Made by a program: the position numbers and the translations under genes | Origin: an uncultured Nitrospira sp. | GTDB lineage: Bacteria > Nitrospirota > Nitrospiria > Nitrospirales > Nitrospiraceae | DNA: 63,302 bases | Assembly (NCBI GenBank): GCA_902500785.1 | Contig: CABVRW010000017.1 | Coordinates: 1-63,302, forward strand | Reading direction: 5' to 3' | Notes under the pieces: model-generated | Told to the model about the DNA's origin: nothing | The model's database searches: none | The model's input: only the letters and a program-made list of their open reading frames with translations | Part shown: in pieces, positions 17,355 to 25,654 of the stretch | How positions within the stretch are numbered: the first letter of the stretch is position 1 | Layout: each line of letters opens with the position of its first letter

Positions 17355-17969
17355 TCAAAAAATACGTCGATATCGTTTGCTGTGGACCCCGGAATCGTCG
17401 GCAAATCCGAGCGACCCGGTGTCGGGATTGCTCGTGTCGTTCAAATCGATACGGTAATGTCCGAGGACGTGTTCCATCGCTTCTTCGAATGGAATGGCTT
17501 GCGGGTAGAGGTTACCCGGCGCATGGGCCCCACGAGCCAATGTCCCGACGGCCTCCGGCGTGGCATATTTGGGCTCTGAGAAAATGTACAGGTCGGCAAC
17601 GGCTTGGTCACCGAGTTTGTGTCCGGGACTGGTGGCCGGGAGCATGGAGGGAAGATTCTGACTCAGCCGGGCTTGCTTGAACTGTTTGAGGAGGCCGACG
17701 ATCTGACTAGTCGTCGCCTGCGCCGGCACGACGATGCTGACGGCGTTGAACTCCGTCAAGGTCGTCTGGACTTTGTACATGACCGGCGCCGCATCCGGAT
17801 CTTCGGTGTCGACCTGTGAAATCTCCGGGCCGGCGGCCTGCTTTTGTTTGCCGCTTGGAACGGCCAGATTGATCAGGAGCCCCATCACCACAATCCCGCC
17901 GAACAGGACGAGGAGCGGATGCAGCCCCGCTCGCTTGCCTTCTTCATATGGGTCCTGGTCTCCGCTCAT
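17355..17969 (-). CDS. Hypothetical single-pass membrane protein coupled to mazG
   Basis: A 204-residue protein with a cytoplasmic N-terminal tail, one membrane helix at about 17-37 (LHPLLVLFGGIVVMGLLINL) and a polar, presumably periplasmic remainder. The outer part contains two short conserved-looking stretches, VQTTLTEFNAVSIVVPAQAT and LARGAHAPGNLYPQAIPFEE. Its ATG overlaps the mazG stop in an ATGA junction, so it is translated with mazG. I do not recognise the family; a functional link to nucleotide clean-up is not implied by the topology. Confidence 0.72.
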   Translation of the reverse strand: MSGDQDPYEEGKRAGLHPLLVLFGGIVVMGLLINLAVPSGKQKQAAGPEISQVDTEDPDAAPVMYKVQTTLTEFNAVSIVVPAQATTSQIVGLLKQFKQARLSQNLPSMLPATSPGHKLGDQAVADLYIFSEPKYATPEAVGTLARGAHAPGNLYPQAIPFEEAMEHVLGHYRIDLNDTSNPDTGSLGFADDSGVHSKRYRRIF

Positions 17970-18871
17970 GTGCGAGTCCGCGTCGGTTCGGTCGTGGAAG
18001 CGGGGAGAGGGATGCCGGCAGAGGGTCCGGTGGATTCAAGCCGCTTTGCCGCTTCCCAATAGTGATTCATTTCCACCGTTGAGAGGTCGGTCACGCTCCG
18101 TCCGCTGCGCGCCGCTTCATGTTCGATGAATTGGAACCTGGTCGTGAACCGATTCGTCGCCTGACGGAGCGACTCTTCCGGATTCACTTTGATGTGCCGA
18201 GCGACGTTCACGAGTGAGAAGAGGATGTCGCCCAATTCCGCGGCCATTTCCAGCGTGGGTTCCGACTTGGGATCGGGCGAGGCCTGAGGCGCGGCCCCGT
18301 CGCTGATGGCCTTCCGGAGTTCCCCGATTTCTTCTTCTACTTTGGAGAGTACCTCAGCCAGGCCCTCTGGGCTATCCGGCCAGTCGAATCCGACCCGCGC
18401 GGCACGGACCTGTGTTTGATAGGCGCGAAGGAGGGCCGGCAGGGCTTGTGGAATGTCATGCAGAACCGATGCCGGTTTCCCGGCCTGTTTGCGCTCAGCC
18501 CGCTTGATATCTTCCCACCGATGAACGACCTGGTCGGAATTGAGGGATGGCGTGCCGCCGGCCTTGTCACCGAATACGTGAGGATGGCGGCGCACCAGCT
18601 TGTCGCCCAATTCCTGCAGAACCTCGTCGATAGTGAAGGTGCCCTGTTCCGTACCGATTTGGCTGTGAAACAACACTTGGAGCAGCACATCGCCAAGTTC
18701 TTCTTTCAGCTTGGCGAAATCCTGCAGGTCGATCGTCTCGAGGGCTTCATAGGTTTCTTCGATCAAGTAGGGCTTGAGGGATTCGTGAGTCTGTTTGCGA
18801 TCCCATGGGCACCCGCCCGGTGCCCGAAGCTGAGCCATGATGGTCACGACTTTGTCAAAACGTTCAGACAT
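17966..18871 (-). CDS. mazG: Nucleoside triphosphate pyrophosphohydrolase MazG
   Basis: A 301-residue protein with two MazG all-alpha NTP-pyrophosphatase domains. The N-terminal domain has GGCPWDRKQTHESLKPYL, the metal-binding EETYEAL and EELGDVLLQVLFHSQI; the second has KVEEEIGEL and ELGDILFSLVNVARH. It hydrolyses NTPs to NMP and pyrophosphate, removing aberrant nucleotides and, in some bacteria, lowering ppGpp. The C-terminus has a Pro/Thr-rich extension of about 30 residues. The downstream membrane-protein gene overlaps by four bases. Confidence 0.9.
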   Translation of the reverse strand: MSERFDKVVTIMAQLRAPGGCPWDRKQTHESLKPYLIEETYEALETIDLQDFAKLKEELGDVLLQVLFHSQIGTEQGTFTIDEVLQELGDKLVRRHPHVFGDKAGGTPSLNSDQVVHRWEDIKRAERKQAGKPASVLHDIPQALPALLRAYQTQVRAARVGFDWPDSPEGLAEVLSKVEEEIGELRKAISDGAAPQASPDPKSEPTLEMAAELGDILFSLVNVARHIKVNPEESLRQATNRFTTRFQFIEHEAARSGRSVTDLSTVEMNHYWEAAKRLESTGPSAGIPLPASTTEPTRTRT

Positions 18872-19003
18872 GCATACCCCCTCATGGCGTCACTCTAGCT
18901 GAGTTTTCCCCTCCCTTCAACGGGGCCCGCTGCCTTGCGCCTCCACGAGGCCTATGGTAGGGTACGGCCCTGCATTTTACATTCGTTGATCGGAGGCTTT
19001 CCT

Positions 19004-19423
19004 ATGGGTGATGAGCAAGAACAGGGATTCGTCATCCGCGATCGTCGAGGACGGGGTGAAGATGCGCCCCCACCGCCGCCGGCGGCCACGCCTCCCTCGC
19101 CCGAGCCTACGGCTGCCGAATCTCATCATGCCGAATCACAGGCCCATGCGGGGCATTTACCGGTCAATTTTTCTTCCTTCGTGATCTCGATGGGAAGTTC
19201 GTCCTTGATGCTCATGGGGGAGCAGCTGGATCCGCAACAACCGGCGATGCCGCTGAATCTTCCCCAGGCCAAGGAAATCATCGATCTCCTCTCCATGCTG
19301 GAAGAAAAGACGCGAGGCAACCTCACCTCGGACGAGCAGGTCGTCATGAAAGACATGCTCTACGCGTTGAGGATGAAATTCGTCAGTTTGACCTCCGGGA
19401 AATCGACGCTTCACACCCCGTAG
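19004..19423 (+). CDS. DUF1844-family protein
   Basis: A 139-residue protein whose C-terminal half (about 50-135) is a DUF1844 domain: NFSSFVISMGSSSLMLMGE followed by LPQAKEIIDLLSMLEEKTRG and LTSDEQVVMKDMLYALRMKF. The N-terminal 45 residues are Pro/Ala/Glu/His rich and likely disordered. GGAGG seven bases upstream fixes ATG 19004. The family is widespread in Nitrospirae, Deltaproteobacteria and others and has no established function. It is divergent from mazG. Confidence 0.82.
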   Translation: MGDEQEQGFVIRDRRGRGEDAPPPPPAATPPSPEPTAAESHHAESQAHAGHLPVNFSSFVISMGSSSLMLMGEQLDPQQPAMPLNLPQAKEIIDLLSMLEEKTRGNLTSDEQVVMKDMLYALRMKFVSLTSGKSTLHTP

Positions 19424-19556
19424 CCTCGTGAATTCCTCCTGCGCGTTGTCCCGCTTCGCGGTGTCCGTCCCCCTCCGGGTCAGGCCCGTGCCCTTCGGCG
19501 TCCCGGCTCTCCACTGTCCCTCGGTGACGCGACGAACGGGGCGCGGGGTTCCTCTT

Positions 19557-19585
19557 TTGAGACTCCTCCCTGAATTCGTTATAGT
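19557..19585 (+). promoter_or_regulatory. Sigma-70-type promoter of the NtrY-like kinase gene
   Basis: TTGAGA (19557-19562) and TATAGT (19580-19585) are 17 bp apart, each matching consensus at five of six bases. Transcription would start near 19592, about 37 bases before the ATG. Confidence 0.6.
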
Positions 19586-19628
19586 GAGGCAGAACCGGAT
19601 CGGCCGAGCGTGAGTCGGAGTATCGAGC

Positions 19629-21926
19629 ATGCCTGAATCGACGGACATGACGAAGCTCATTCCTCCGGGAGTGTTGCGCGAACACGAGCCCTCGTCGCCC
19701 GCTTCTATTGAGAGCGAGCGGCGAAAACGCCATGTTCGGCCGGTGTGGATCGTGCTGATTCTACTTCTGCCCTGTCTCGCCCTCACTTTTTATTATGCCC
19801 AAATGGCGGTGCCGGTCGGGGATGAGTCGGATTCCTTTCTGCCCAGCACCGGATATGCCTTTGTGCTGTTGCTGGTCAATCTCGACTTGATCGGCTTTGT
19901 CGTCCTCACGCTGCTCCTCTCGCGCAATCTCATTAAAGCCTATTTCGAGCGGCGGCATCGGCTTGTGGGATCAGGGTTCCGGGCGAAGCTGGTGGCCGCA
20001 TTCATCGGATTTTCCCTCATACCCACCGTCTTATTGGCCTTGGTGGCGAGCGGGTTGGTCAACAAGGCCGTCGATGTCTGGTTTAACGATCAAATCGAAC
20101 ATGTGATGAAGGATTCATATGAAGTGGCGCGTATGCACCATGCCGGTCACGTATCGCTGGCCATCAACAGTGCACGTGCCATCAGCCATGAAATTTACCG
20201 GGAAGAGCTCTTGTTGCCTGAGCAGCGGGATTTGTTGGTCGCGGCGATCGCCCGGAAGCGAGCGGAATATGCCACCGCGGGCATCGAGGTCTTTTCCTCA
20301 CGGATGGAAACGCTGACCAAGTCGCTGGATCCCGAGGTGCCGGTGTCGGTGCTCGATCTGCCGATCGGCCAACTGGTGTTACAGGTGATCAACGGCAAGC
20401 AGGAACTCACGTCCGTCCAGGAAGCTCAGACGGGGCGCCTGGTGAGGGCCGGCGTTCCGATCGCGTCCGGCATCCGCCGCGGAGAAATCGATGGGGTGGT
20501 GGTGGTCGACGCGTATGTGCCGGAATCGTTGCTCGGCAAGATGGAGAGTATCGGGCGCCAATATACCGAATACAAACAGATGAAGGCGATGAAGAATCCC
20601 ATCAAGGCCGGCGCCTATCTGCTGGTGGCCGTCATCACGGTCATGATTCTCTTCAGCGCCACCTGGTTCGGATTCTATGTGGCACGGGGCATTACCGTGC
20701 CGATTCAACGGCTGGCTGAGGCCACCGAAGCCATTGCGCAGGGGGATCTCTCGGTGCGCATTGAAGCGAAGGCGACGGATGAAATCGGCACCCTCGTCGA
20801 ATCCTTCAATCGCATGACGGCTGATCTGCAACACAGCAAGACCAAGGTGGAGGAAGCAAACGTGTCGCTCCGCCAATCCAACCTCGAATTGGATCGACGG
20901 CGCGCCTATATCGAAACGGTGGTCGATACGATCGCCGCGGGGCTCCTGTCGATCGATCGGCAGGGGATTATCACCACCTTCAATCCTTCCGCGGAGCGGA
21001 TGTTGGGGTTGTGGGCCGATCGATTTCGTGGCCGGTCCGCCAACGAGGCCTTTAAGGAATACAAGTTGGACCTGTTTCAGTCTGTGTATGATCGCATGCT
21101 GACCGACCAGCGGGACAATATCGCGCTTGAAGGGCAACTGGATCTCCAGGGACGGTTTCTCACCATCGGGGTGCATTGTTCCCGGATGAAGGATGAGTCG
21201 AACAAGGATCTCGGGTTCGTGCTCATCTTCGAGGACCTGTCGGAGCTGATCAAGGCGCAGAAGGCGGCGGCGTGGCGGGAAGTCGCGCAGCGAATCGCCC
21301 ATGAGATCAAGAACCCGCTGACGCCCATTCAGCTCTCGGCGCAACGGCTGCGGAAGAAGTTCCAGGACAAGGCGCCCGATTTCGACCGGATCTGCGACGA
21401 ATCCACTCAAGTGATCGTCAACGAGGTCGGGAGCCTCAAGCAAATGCTGGACGAGTTTTCGAAGTTCGCGCGAATGCCGGCCCCGCATATGACGATGAGT
21501 TCGCTGGACGACGTCGTGAAAGAAGTGGTGGCGTTGTATGAGGGCGCGCATCGCGAGGTGGAGTGTGTGGTGGCGCTGGATCCCGATCTGCCGCCGTTCA
21601 GTTTCGATCGGGAGCAAATTAAGCGGGTCCTGGTCAATCTGTGCGATAACGGTATCCATGCGATGAACCAGAAGGGACGCTTGTGGATCACGACGCGGTA
21701 TGACACCAAGCAGCGCCGGGCGGTGGTCACCGTGGCGGACGAGGGGACCGGCATCGCGTCCGAGGATCAGGAGAAGTTGTTCGTACCCTACTTTTCCAGG
21801 AAGAAAACGGGAACCGGGTTGGGGTTGGCGATTGTGCGGCGAATTGTGACCGATCACGATGGCCAGATTCATGCGGGGAACCATCAGCCCAAAGGGGCCT
21901 TGTTTACCTTCGAACTGCCGGTGTAA
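19629..21926 (+). CDS. NtrY-like membrane sensor histidine kinase
   Basis: A 765-residue sensor kinase. Hydrophobic segments at about 37-57, 75-97 and 118-140 precede an extracytoplasmic region, then a membrane helix at about 333-355, HAMP (about 355-410, RLAEATEAIAQGDLSVRIE), a PAS domain (about 430-530), and a histidine-kinase core with the phospho-acceptor His558 in IAHEIKNPLTPIQ and ATP lid elements NLCDNGIHAM and GTGLGLAIV. This is the layout of NtrY, which with NtrX controls nitrogen or respiratory genes. A sigma-70-type promoter precedes it and the partner regulator follows in the same direction. The signal is unknown. Confidence 0.85.
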   Translation: MPESTDMTKLIPPGVLREHEPSSPASIESERRKRHVRPVWIVLILLLPCLALTFYYAQMAVPVGDESDSFLPSTGYAFVLLLVNLDLIGFVVLTLLLSRNLIKAYFERRHRLVGSGFRAKLVAAFIGFSLIPTVLLALVASGLVNKAVDVWFNDQIEHVMKDSYEVARMHHAGHVSLAINSARAISHEIYREELLLPEQRDLLVAAIARKRAEYATAGIEVFSSRMETLTKSLDPEVPVSVLDLPIGQLVLQVINGKQELTSVQEAQTGRLVRAGVPIASGIRRGEIDGVVVVDAYVPESLLGKMESIGRQYTEYKQMKAMKNPIKAGAYLLVAVITVMILFSATWFGFYVARGITVPIQRLAEATEAIAQGDLSVRIEAKATDEIGTLVESFNRMTADLQHSKTKVEEANVSLRQSNLELDRRRAYIETVVDTIAAGLLSIDRQGIITTFNPSAERMLGLWADRFRGRSANEAFKEYKLDLFQSVYDRMLTDQRDNIALEGQLDLQGRFLTIGVHCSRMKDESNKDLGFVLIFEDLSELIKAQKAAAWREVAQRIAHEIKNPLTPIQLSAQRLRKKFQDKAPDFDRICDESTQVIVNEVGSLKQMLDEFSKFARMPAPHMTMSSLDDVVKEVVALYEGAHREVECVVALDPDLPPFSFDREQIKRVLVNLCDNGIHAMNQKGRLWITTRYDTKQRRAVVTVADEGTGIASEDQEKLFVPYFSRKKTGTGLGLAIVRRIVTDHDGQIHAGNHQPKGALFTFELPV

Positions 21927-22034
21927 CCGAACGTACGATTGTGTGATGGGGCGAAGTGATTGCGCAGATTCATCCGGTCGGATGTGACTGGCCTTGACCA
22001 GACGGCCGGATCGGACTTCGTGCTTGGAGAATGT

Positions 22035-23435
22035 ATGTCCGCTTCGATTCTGATTGTCGACGATGAAGTGTCTATCCTGAACTCCTTGAGCAGCATCCTG
22101 GAGGATGAAGGGTATGAGGTGAGTGTGGCGAAGAGCGGCATCGACGCCCTCAAGATGTGCGCCGTGAGTCCGCCCGAACTGATGATGCTGGATATTTGGA
22201 TGCCCGATATGGACGGCCTGGAGACGCTTCGACGGTTGCGGGAACTGGTCCCGCACACGCAGGTCATGATGATGTCGGGGCACGGGTCGATCGAGACAGC
22301 AGTGAAGGCCATCAAGCTGGGAGCGTACGACTATATCGAAAAGCCGCTCTCGCTGGAGAACGTGACGCTGCGTGTCAAACATGCCTTGGATCAACACCGG
22401 CTGGAGCAGGAAAATCGCACCCTCCGCACGAAGGTCGAGCGAAAATTCGAATTGATCGGGCGGGCGCCGGCGATGCAGCAGTTGAAGCAAATCATTGAAA
22501 CCGCCGGTCCGACCAATAGTCGAGTGTTGATCGGCGGCGAAAACGGAACCGGAAAGGAATTGGTCGCCAGGGCCATCCATCAGCACAGCGCCAGGGCGAA
22601 TCGCCCGTTTGTGGCGGTGAACTGCGCCGCCATCCCGGAAACCTTGATTGAGAGCGAATTGTTCGGGCACGAACGGGGCTCCTTCAGCGGCGCCACGACC
22701 ATGAAGCGGGGGCAGTTCGAGCAGGCCGATGGAGGCACGCTCTTCCTGGACGAGATCGCCGATATGAGCGTGAGCACGCAGGCCAAAGTGTTGCGAGCGC
22801 TTCAAGAGCAGCAGTTCACGCGAGTCGGCGGAACGAAACTGATCAAGGTCGATGTGCGTGTACTGGCGGCCTCCAATAAAGATCTGTTGCAGGAAATCGA
22901 GAAGGGCACGTTTCGAGAAGATTTGTTCTATCGGCTGAATGTCGTCCCGATCGTGGTGCCGACGTTGCGCAATCGCCGTGAGGATATTCCTCTGCTGGTC
23001 AAGCATTTCCTGCATGTGCACGCGGAGGAGCAAGGATTGAAGATCAAGCAGGTCTCGCCGGAAGCCATGGACGTCTTCATGCAGTACGAGTGGCCCGGCA
23101 ATATTCGCGAATTACGCAACTTGATCGAACGGCTCATGATCATGGTGCCGGGGCCTGTGATTGAAGCCTCTCATGCGTCGGTGGCGCTGCAAGTGCGCCC
23201 CCAGCTGCCGGCCTCGCTCCCAGCCGCCGGGGCGCAACCCGCCAATACGCTGCTCGCAAGACATTACGATTCACTCCGCGATGCCCGCAATGCGTTCGAA
23301 AAGGAATTCATCGCCCGCAAGTTGCGTGAACATCATTGGAACATCTCCCGCACCGCCGAAGATCTGCAGATCGAGCGGAGTCACCTCCATCGAAAGATCA
23401 AGTTGCTGGATGTCGAGATGCGCCCGGAAAGCTAG
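22035..23435 (+). CDS. NtrX-like sigma-54 response regulator with altered GAFTGA loop
   Basis: A 466-residue regulator with an N-terminal receiver (phospho-acceptor Asp53 in MMLDIWMPDMDG), an AAA+ ATPase (Walker A GGENGTGKE near residue 170, Walker B TLFLDEIADM) and a C-terminal Fis-type helix-turn-helix (about 425-466). The loop that contacts sigma-54, normally GAFTGA, reads GSFSGA at 215-220. The change replaces the key Thr with Ser and may weaken or change sigma-54 contact. ATG 22035 is chosen from the receiver N-terminus and a GGAGA just upstream. It follows the NtrY-like kinase by 108 bp. Confidence 0.87.
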   Translation: MSASILIVDDEVSILNSLSSILEDEGYEVSVAKSGIDALKMCAVSPPELMMLDIWMPDMDGLETLRRLRELVPHTQVMMMSGHGSIETAVKAIKLGAYDYIEKPLSLENVTLRVKHALDQHRLEQENRTLRTKVERKFELIGRAPAMQQLKQIIETAGPTNSRVLIGGENGTGKELVARAIHQHSARANRPFVAVNCAAIPETLIESELFGHERGSFSGATTMKRGQFEQADGGTLFLDEIADMSVSTQAKVLRALQEQQFTRVGGTKLIKVDVRVLAASNKDLLQEIEKGTFREDLFYRLNVVPIVVPTLRNRREDIPLLVKHFLHVHAEEQGLKIKQVSPEAMDVFMQYEWPGNIRELRNLIERLMIMVPGPVIEASHASVALQVRPQLPASLPAAGAQPANTLLARHYDSLRDARNAFEKEFIARKLREHHWNISRTAEDLQIERSHLHRKIKLLDVEMRPES

Positions 23436-23565
23436 TCAGGCTGCTGAAAAAGACCTGCAACGTCGTTCTCGCCTCGAAACAATCCTCAACGTGCCCCGAG
23501 GGAACGCCTCTGGTTCTTTCTCGCCTGCGGCCTTGTTGCGGGACCTTGGTGAGCAGCCAGGAACG
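23433..23565. repeat. Intergenic repeat, copy 1
   Basis: About 130 bp bounded by GGCTGCTG and GAGCAGCC in inverted orientation, with an internal CGTCGTTCTCGCC, AACAATCCTCAACGT, a short central CGT/ACG dyad and GCCTGCGGCCTTG. It resembles, from memory, a repeat common in Nitrospira genomes. A second, diverged copy follows at 23641. Confidence 0.55.
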
Positions 23566-23640
23566 CCCCTCGAATCTCCCGCTGTTGACCAACCCTCTCC
23601 CGCATCGCTAAGATGCATGCGTTTGTCGGAGAGACACCGT

Positions 23641-23775
23641 TCGGCTGCGGCGAAAGATCCGCAACCGTCTGCGTCGTTCTCGGCCCAAAACAATCCTCGA
23701 CGTATTGCAGTGAATACGCCTCCGGTTGTTTCGGGCCTGCGCCTTGCATCCGGTCTCGGCTCTTTAACCTCGCTG
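23641..23775. repeat. Intergenic repeat, copy 2
   Basis: A diverged second copy in the same orientation, sharing GCGTCGTTCTCGGCC, AACAATCCTCGACGT, ACGCCTCCGGTTGTTTC and GCCTGCGCCTTG with copy 1. Its centre carries a clear dyad CGTATT/AATACG around GCAGTG. It ends about 30 bp before purM. Confidence 0.55.
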
Positions 23776-23803
23776 CGAAGGTGTTCTCCTCCAGACTCTC
23801 CCT

Positions 23804-24841
23804 ATGACGACCTATCGTGAGGCCGGGGTTGATATCGACGCCGGCGATGAATTCGTCGAGCGGATCAAGCCGCATGTGCGGGCGACTTTTCGACCGGAAG
23901 TGATGACTGATCTGGGCGGCTTCGGGGGACTCTTCCGTTTTCAAGCCAACCGCTACCAGGATCCGGTCCTCGTCTCTGGAACCGATGGCGTCGGGACCAA
24001 ACTCAAGATCGCCTTCCTCATGGACAAACACGACACGGTCGGCATTGACCTGGTCGCCATGTGTGTGAACGATATCGCAGTGAGCGGCGCCGAGCCGCTC
24101 TTTTTCCTCGACTATTTTGCGACCGGGAAACTGTCGCTCAAGACCGCCGAAGCGGTCGTGCGGGGAATTTCCGCCGGCTGCCGCCAGGCAGGGTGCGCCT
24201 TGATCGGCGGAGAAACCGCCGAGATGCCGTCGTTCTATGCAGAGGGCGAATACGATCTGGCCGGTTTTGCCGTAGGGGTGGTCGATCGGCCGAAGATGAT
24301 CGACGGACGACAGATCGCGCCTGGCGATGCGGTGATCGGGCTGGCCTCCACCGGGGTCCACAGCAACGGGTTTTCGCTGGTGCGCAAGGTCCTGTTCGAA
24401 AAGAGCCGGTTGACGATCGAGAGTGTTGTGCCGGAGCTGGGCGGCGTGTTGGGAGAGACTCTGCTGACCCCCACGCGTATCTATGCCAAACAGGTGCTGG
24501 CGTTGGCCGAAGCCTATCCGATCAAAGGGATTGCGCATATCACCGGCGGCGGGATCACCGAAAACCTGCCACGGGTCTTTCCGGCTCGCTGCGGGGCGCG
24601 CATTCGTCGAGGATCCTGGCCGGTACTCCCGATTTTCCAGACGATTCAGGAGCGCGGGGCGGTGGCGTCGGACGAAATGTATCGCGTCTTCAATATGGGG
24701 ATCGGATTGATTGTGGTTGTCGCCCCCGACCAGGTCGATCGGGTGATGGCCAAGGCCGTGGAGTTCGGCGACCGGGCGTATCACATCGGCGAGATGGTGG
24801 GGCAGACGACTGACGAAGGTGTGGTCGAGTATGTCGAGTGA
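23804..24841 (+). CDS. purM: Phosphoribosylformylglycinamidine cyclo-ligase
   Basis: A 345-residue AIR synthetase, the fifth step of purine synthesis, closing the imidazole ring with ATP. Family features are clear: opening YREAGVDIDAGDEFVERIK, GFGGLFRF, the ATP-site VSGTDGVGTKLKIA, DLVAMCVNDIAVSGAEPLFFLDY and GGETAEMP. No strong ribosome site precedes ATG 23804, and the intergenic repeat lies close upstream. The 3' end overlaps the start of purN by 11 bases, so translation of the pair is coupled. Confidence 0.93.
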   Translation: MTTYREAGVDIDAGDEFVERIKPHVRATFRPEVMTDLGGFGGLFRFQANRYQDPVLVSGTDGVGTKLKIAFLMDKHDTVGIDLVAMCVNDIAVSGAEPLFFLDYFATGKLSLKTAEAVVRGISAGCRQAGCALIGGETAEMPSFYAEGEYDLAGFAVGVVDRPKMIDGRQIAPGDAVIGLASTGVHSNGFSLVRKVLFEKSRLTIESVVPELGGVLGETLLTPTRIYAKQVLALAEAYPIKGIAHITGGGITENLPRVFPARCGARIRRGSWPVLPIFQTIQERGAVASDEMYRVFNMGIGLIVVVAPDQVDRVMAKAVEFGDRAYHIGEMVGQTTDEGVVEYVE

Positions 24842-25505
24842 GTCACCGCGCTTGGTGCGACTCGGCGTGCTGCTGTCCGGCCGAGGATCCAATCTCCAGG
24901 CGATCATTGACGCAATCGAGGCGGGAACCCTGTCGGCCGAGATTGCGGTCGTGCTCAGCAACAAGCAGGATGCCGGCGGGTTGGAGCGCGCGCGCAAGCA
25001 TGGCGCTCCTGCCGTGTGGCTGGATCCCAAGCCGTTTGCCGGCCGTCCGGATACTCGCGAGGCCTACGACCGGGCCGTGCTCGAGGTGCTGCAGAAGCAC
25101 GAGGTGGATCTCGTGCTGTTGGCCGGGTATATGAAAATCGTGACGACGGTGCTGATCACGGCCTATGAAAACCGGATGATGAATATTCATCCCTCGCTGC
25201 TCCCGTCGTTTCCCGGACTGGATGTGCAGAAAAAAGCGATCGACCATGGCTGCAAAATCGCCGGCTGTACCGTGCATTTTGTGACAGAAGGCGTGGACGA
25301 AGGCCCCATCATCATTCAGGCAGCCGTGCCGATTCTGGAAGAGGAGACGCCCGAGGTGCTGGCGGCACGCATCCTGGAGCAGGAACATCGGATCTACCCA
25401 CGCGCGATTCAACTCTACGCAGAAGGGAAGCTGCGAGTGGAGGGCCGGCGGGTGGCAGTGGCGGAAGCGGGGCAAGCGGCCGAGGGTTTTCATAATCCCG
25501 GATAA
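24831..25505 (+). CDS. purN: Phosphoribosylglycinamide formyltransferase (folate-dependent)
   Basis: A 224-residue GAR transformylase of the formyl-tetrahydrofolate type. Signatures: GVLLSGRGSNLQAIIDAI (phosphate binding), MNIHPSLLPSFPG with catalytic Asn and His, and GCTVHFVTEGVDEGPIIIQ with the catalytic Asp. ATG 24831 inside the end of purM is preferred to an in-frame GTG at 24819. A C-terminal extension of about 15 residues beyond the core is unconserved. The gene ends about 75 bp before tRNA-Ala. Confidence 0.93.
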   Translation: MSSESPRLVRLGVLLSGRGSNLQAIIDAIEAGTLSAEIAVVLSNKQDAGGLERARKHGAPAVWLDPKPFAGRPDTREAYDRAVLEVLQKHEVDLVLLAGYMKIVTTVLITAYENRMMNIHPSLLPSFPGLDVQKKAIDHGCKIAGCTVHFVTEGVDEGPIIIQAAVPILEEETPEVLAARILEQEHRIYPRAIQLYAEGKLRVEGRRVAVAEAGQAAEGFHNPG

Positions 25506-25532
25506 CGTACTCCACGGATCCGTAAGTTCGTA

Positions 25533-25561
25533 TGGAGACCCGGGCTTCGGTTGTGTATAAT
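25533..25561 (+). promoter_or_regulatory. Promoter of tRNA-Ala
   Basis: A perfect -10 box TATAAT (25556-25561) lies 18 bp before the tRNA 5' end, with a weak -35 TGGAGA (25533-25538) at 17-bp spacing. Confidence 0.6.
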
Positions 25562-25578
25562 GCCGCGTGAGAGGGTGT

Positions 25579-25654
25579 GGGGGGCTAGCTCAGTTGGGAG
25601 AGCACTACGTTCGCAACGTAGGGGTCGGGGGTTCAACTCCCCTGCCCTCCACCA
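25579..25654 (+). tRNA. tRNA-Ala (anticodon CGC)
   Basis: A 76-nt cloverleaf with encoded CCA: acceptor GGGGGGC/GCCCTCC (one G-T), D arm GCTC/GAGC, anticodon stem CTACG/CGTAG with loop TTCGCAA (anticodon CGC, codon GCG), T arm with TTCAACT. It borders the accessory island to its right. Confidence 0.95.

Noticed and set aside
20379-23033. Very long minus-strand frame (884 codons) opposite the NtrY/NtrX-like genes
   Set aside because: It is an antisense shadow of two well-supported genes; it has no family motif and spans both.
23486-25030. 514-codon minus-strand frame opposite purM/purN
   Set aside because: Shadow frame; composition is that of a reversed coding sequence.
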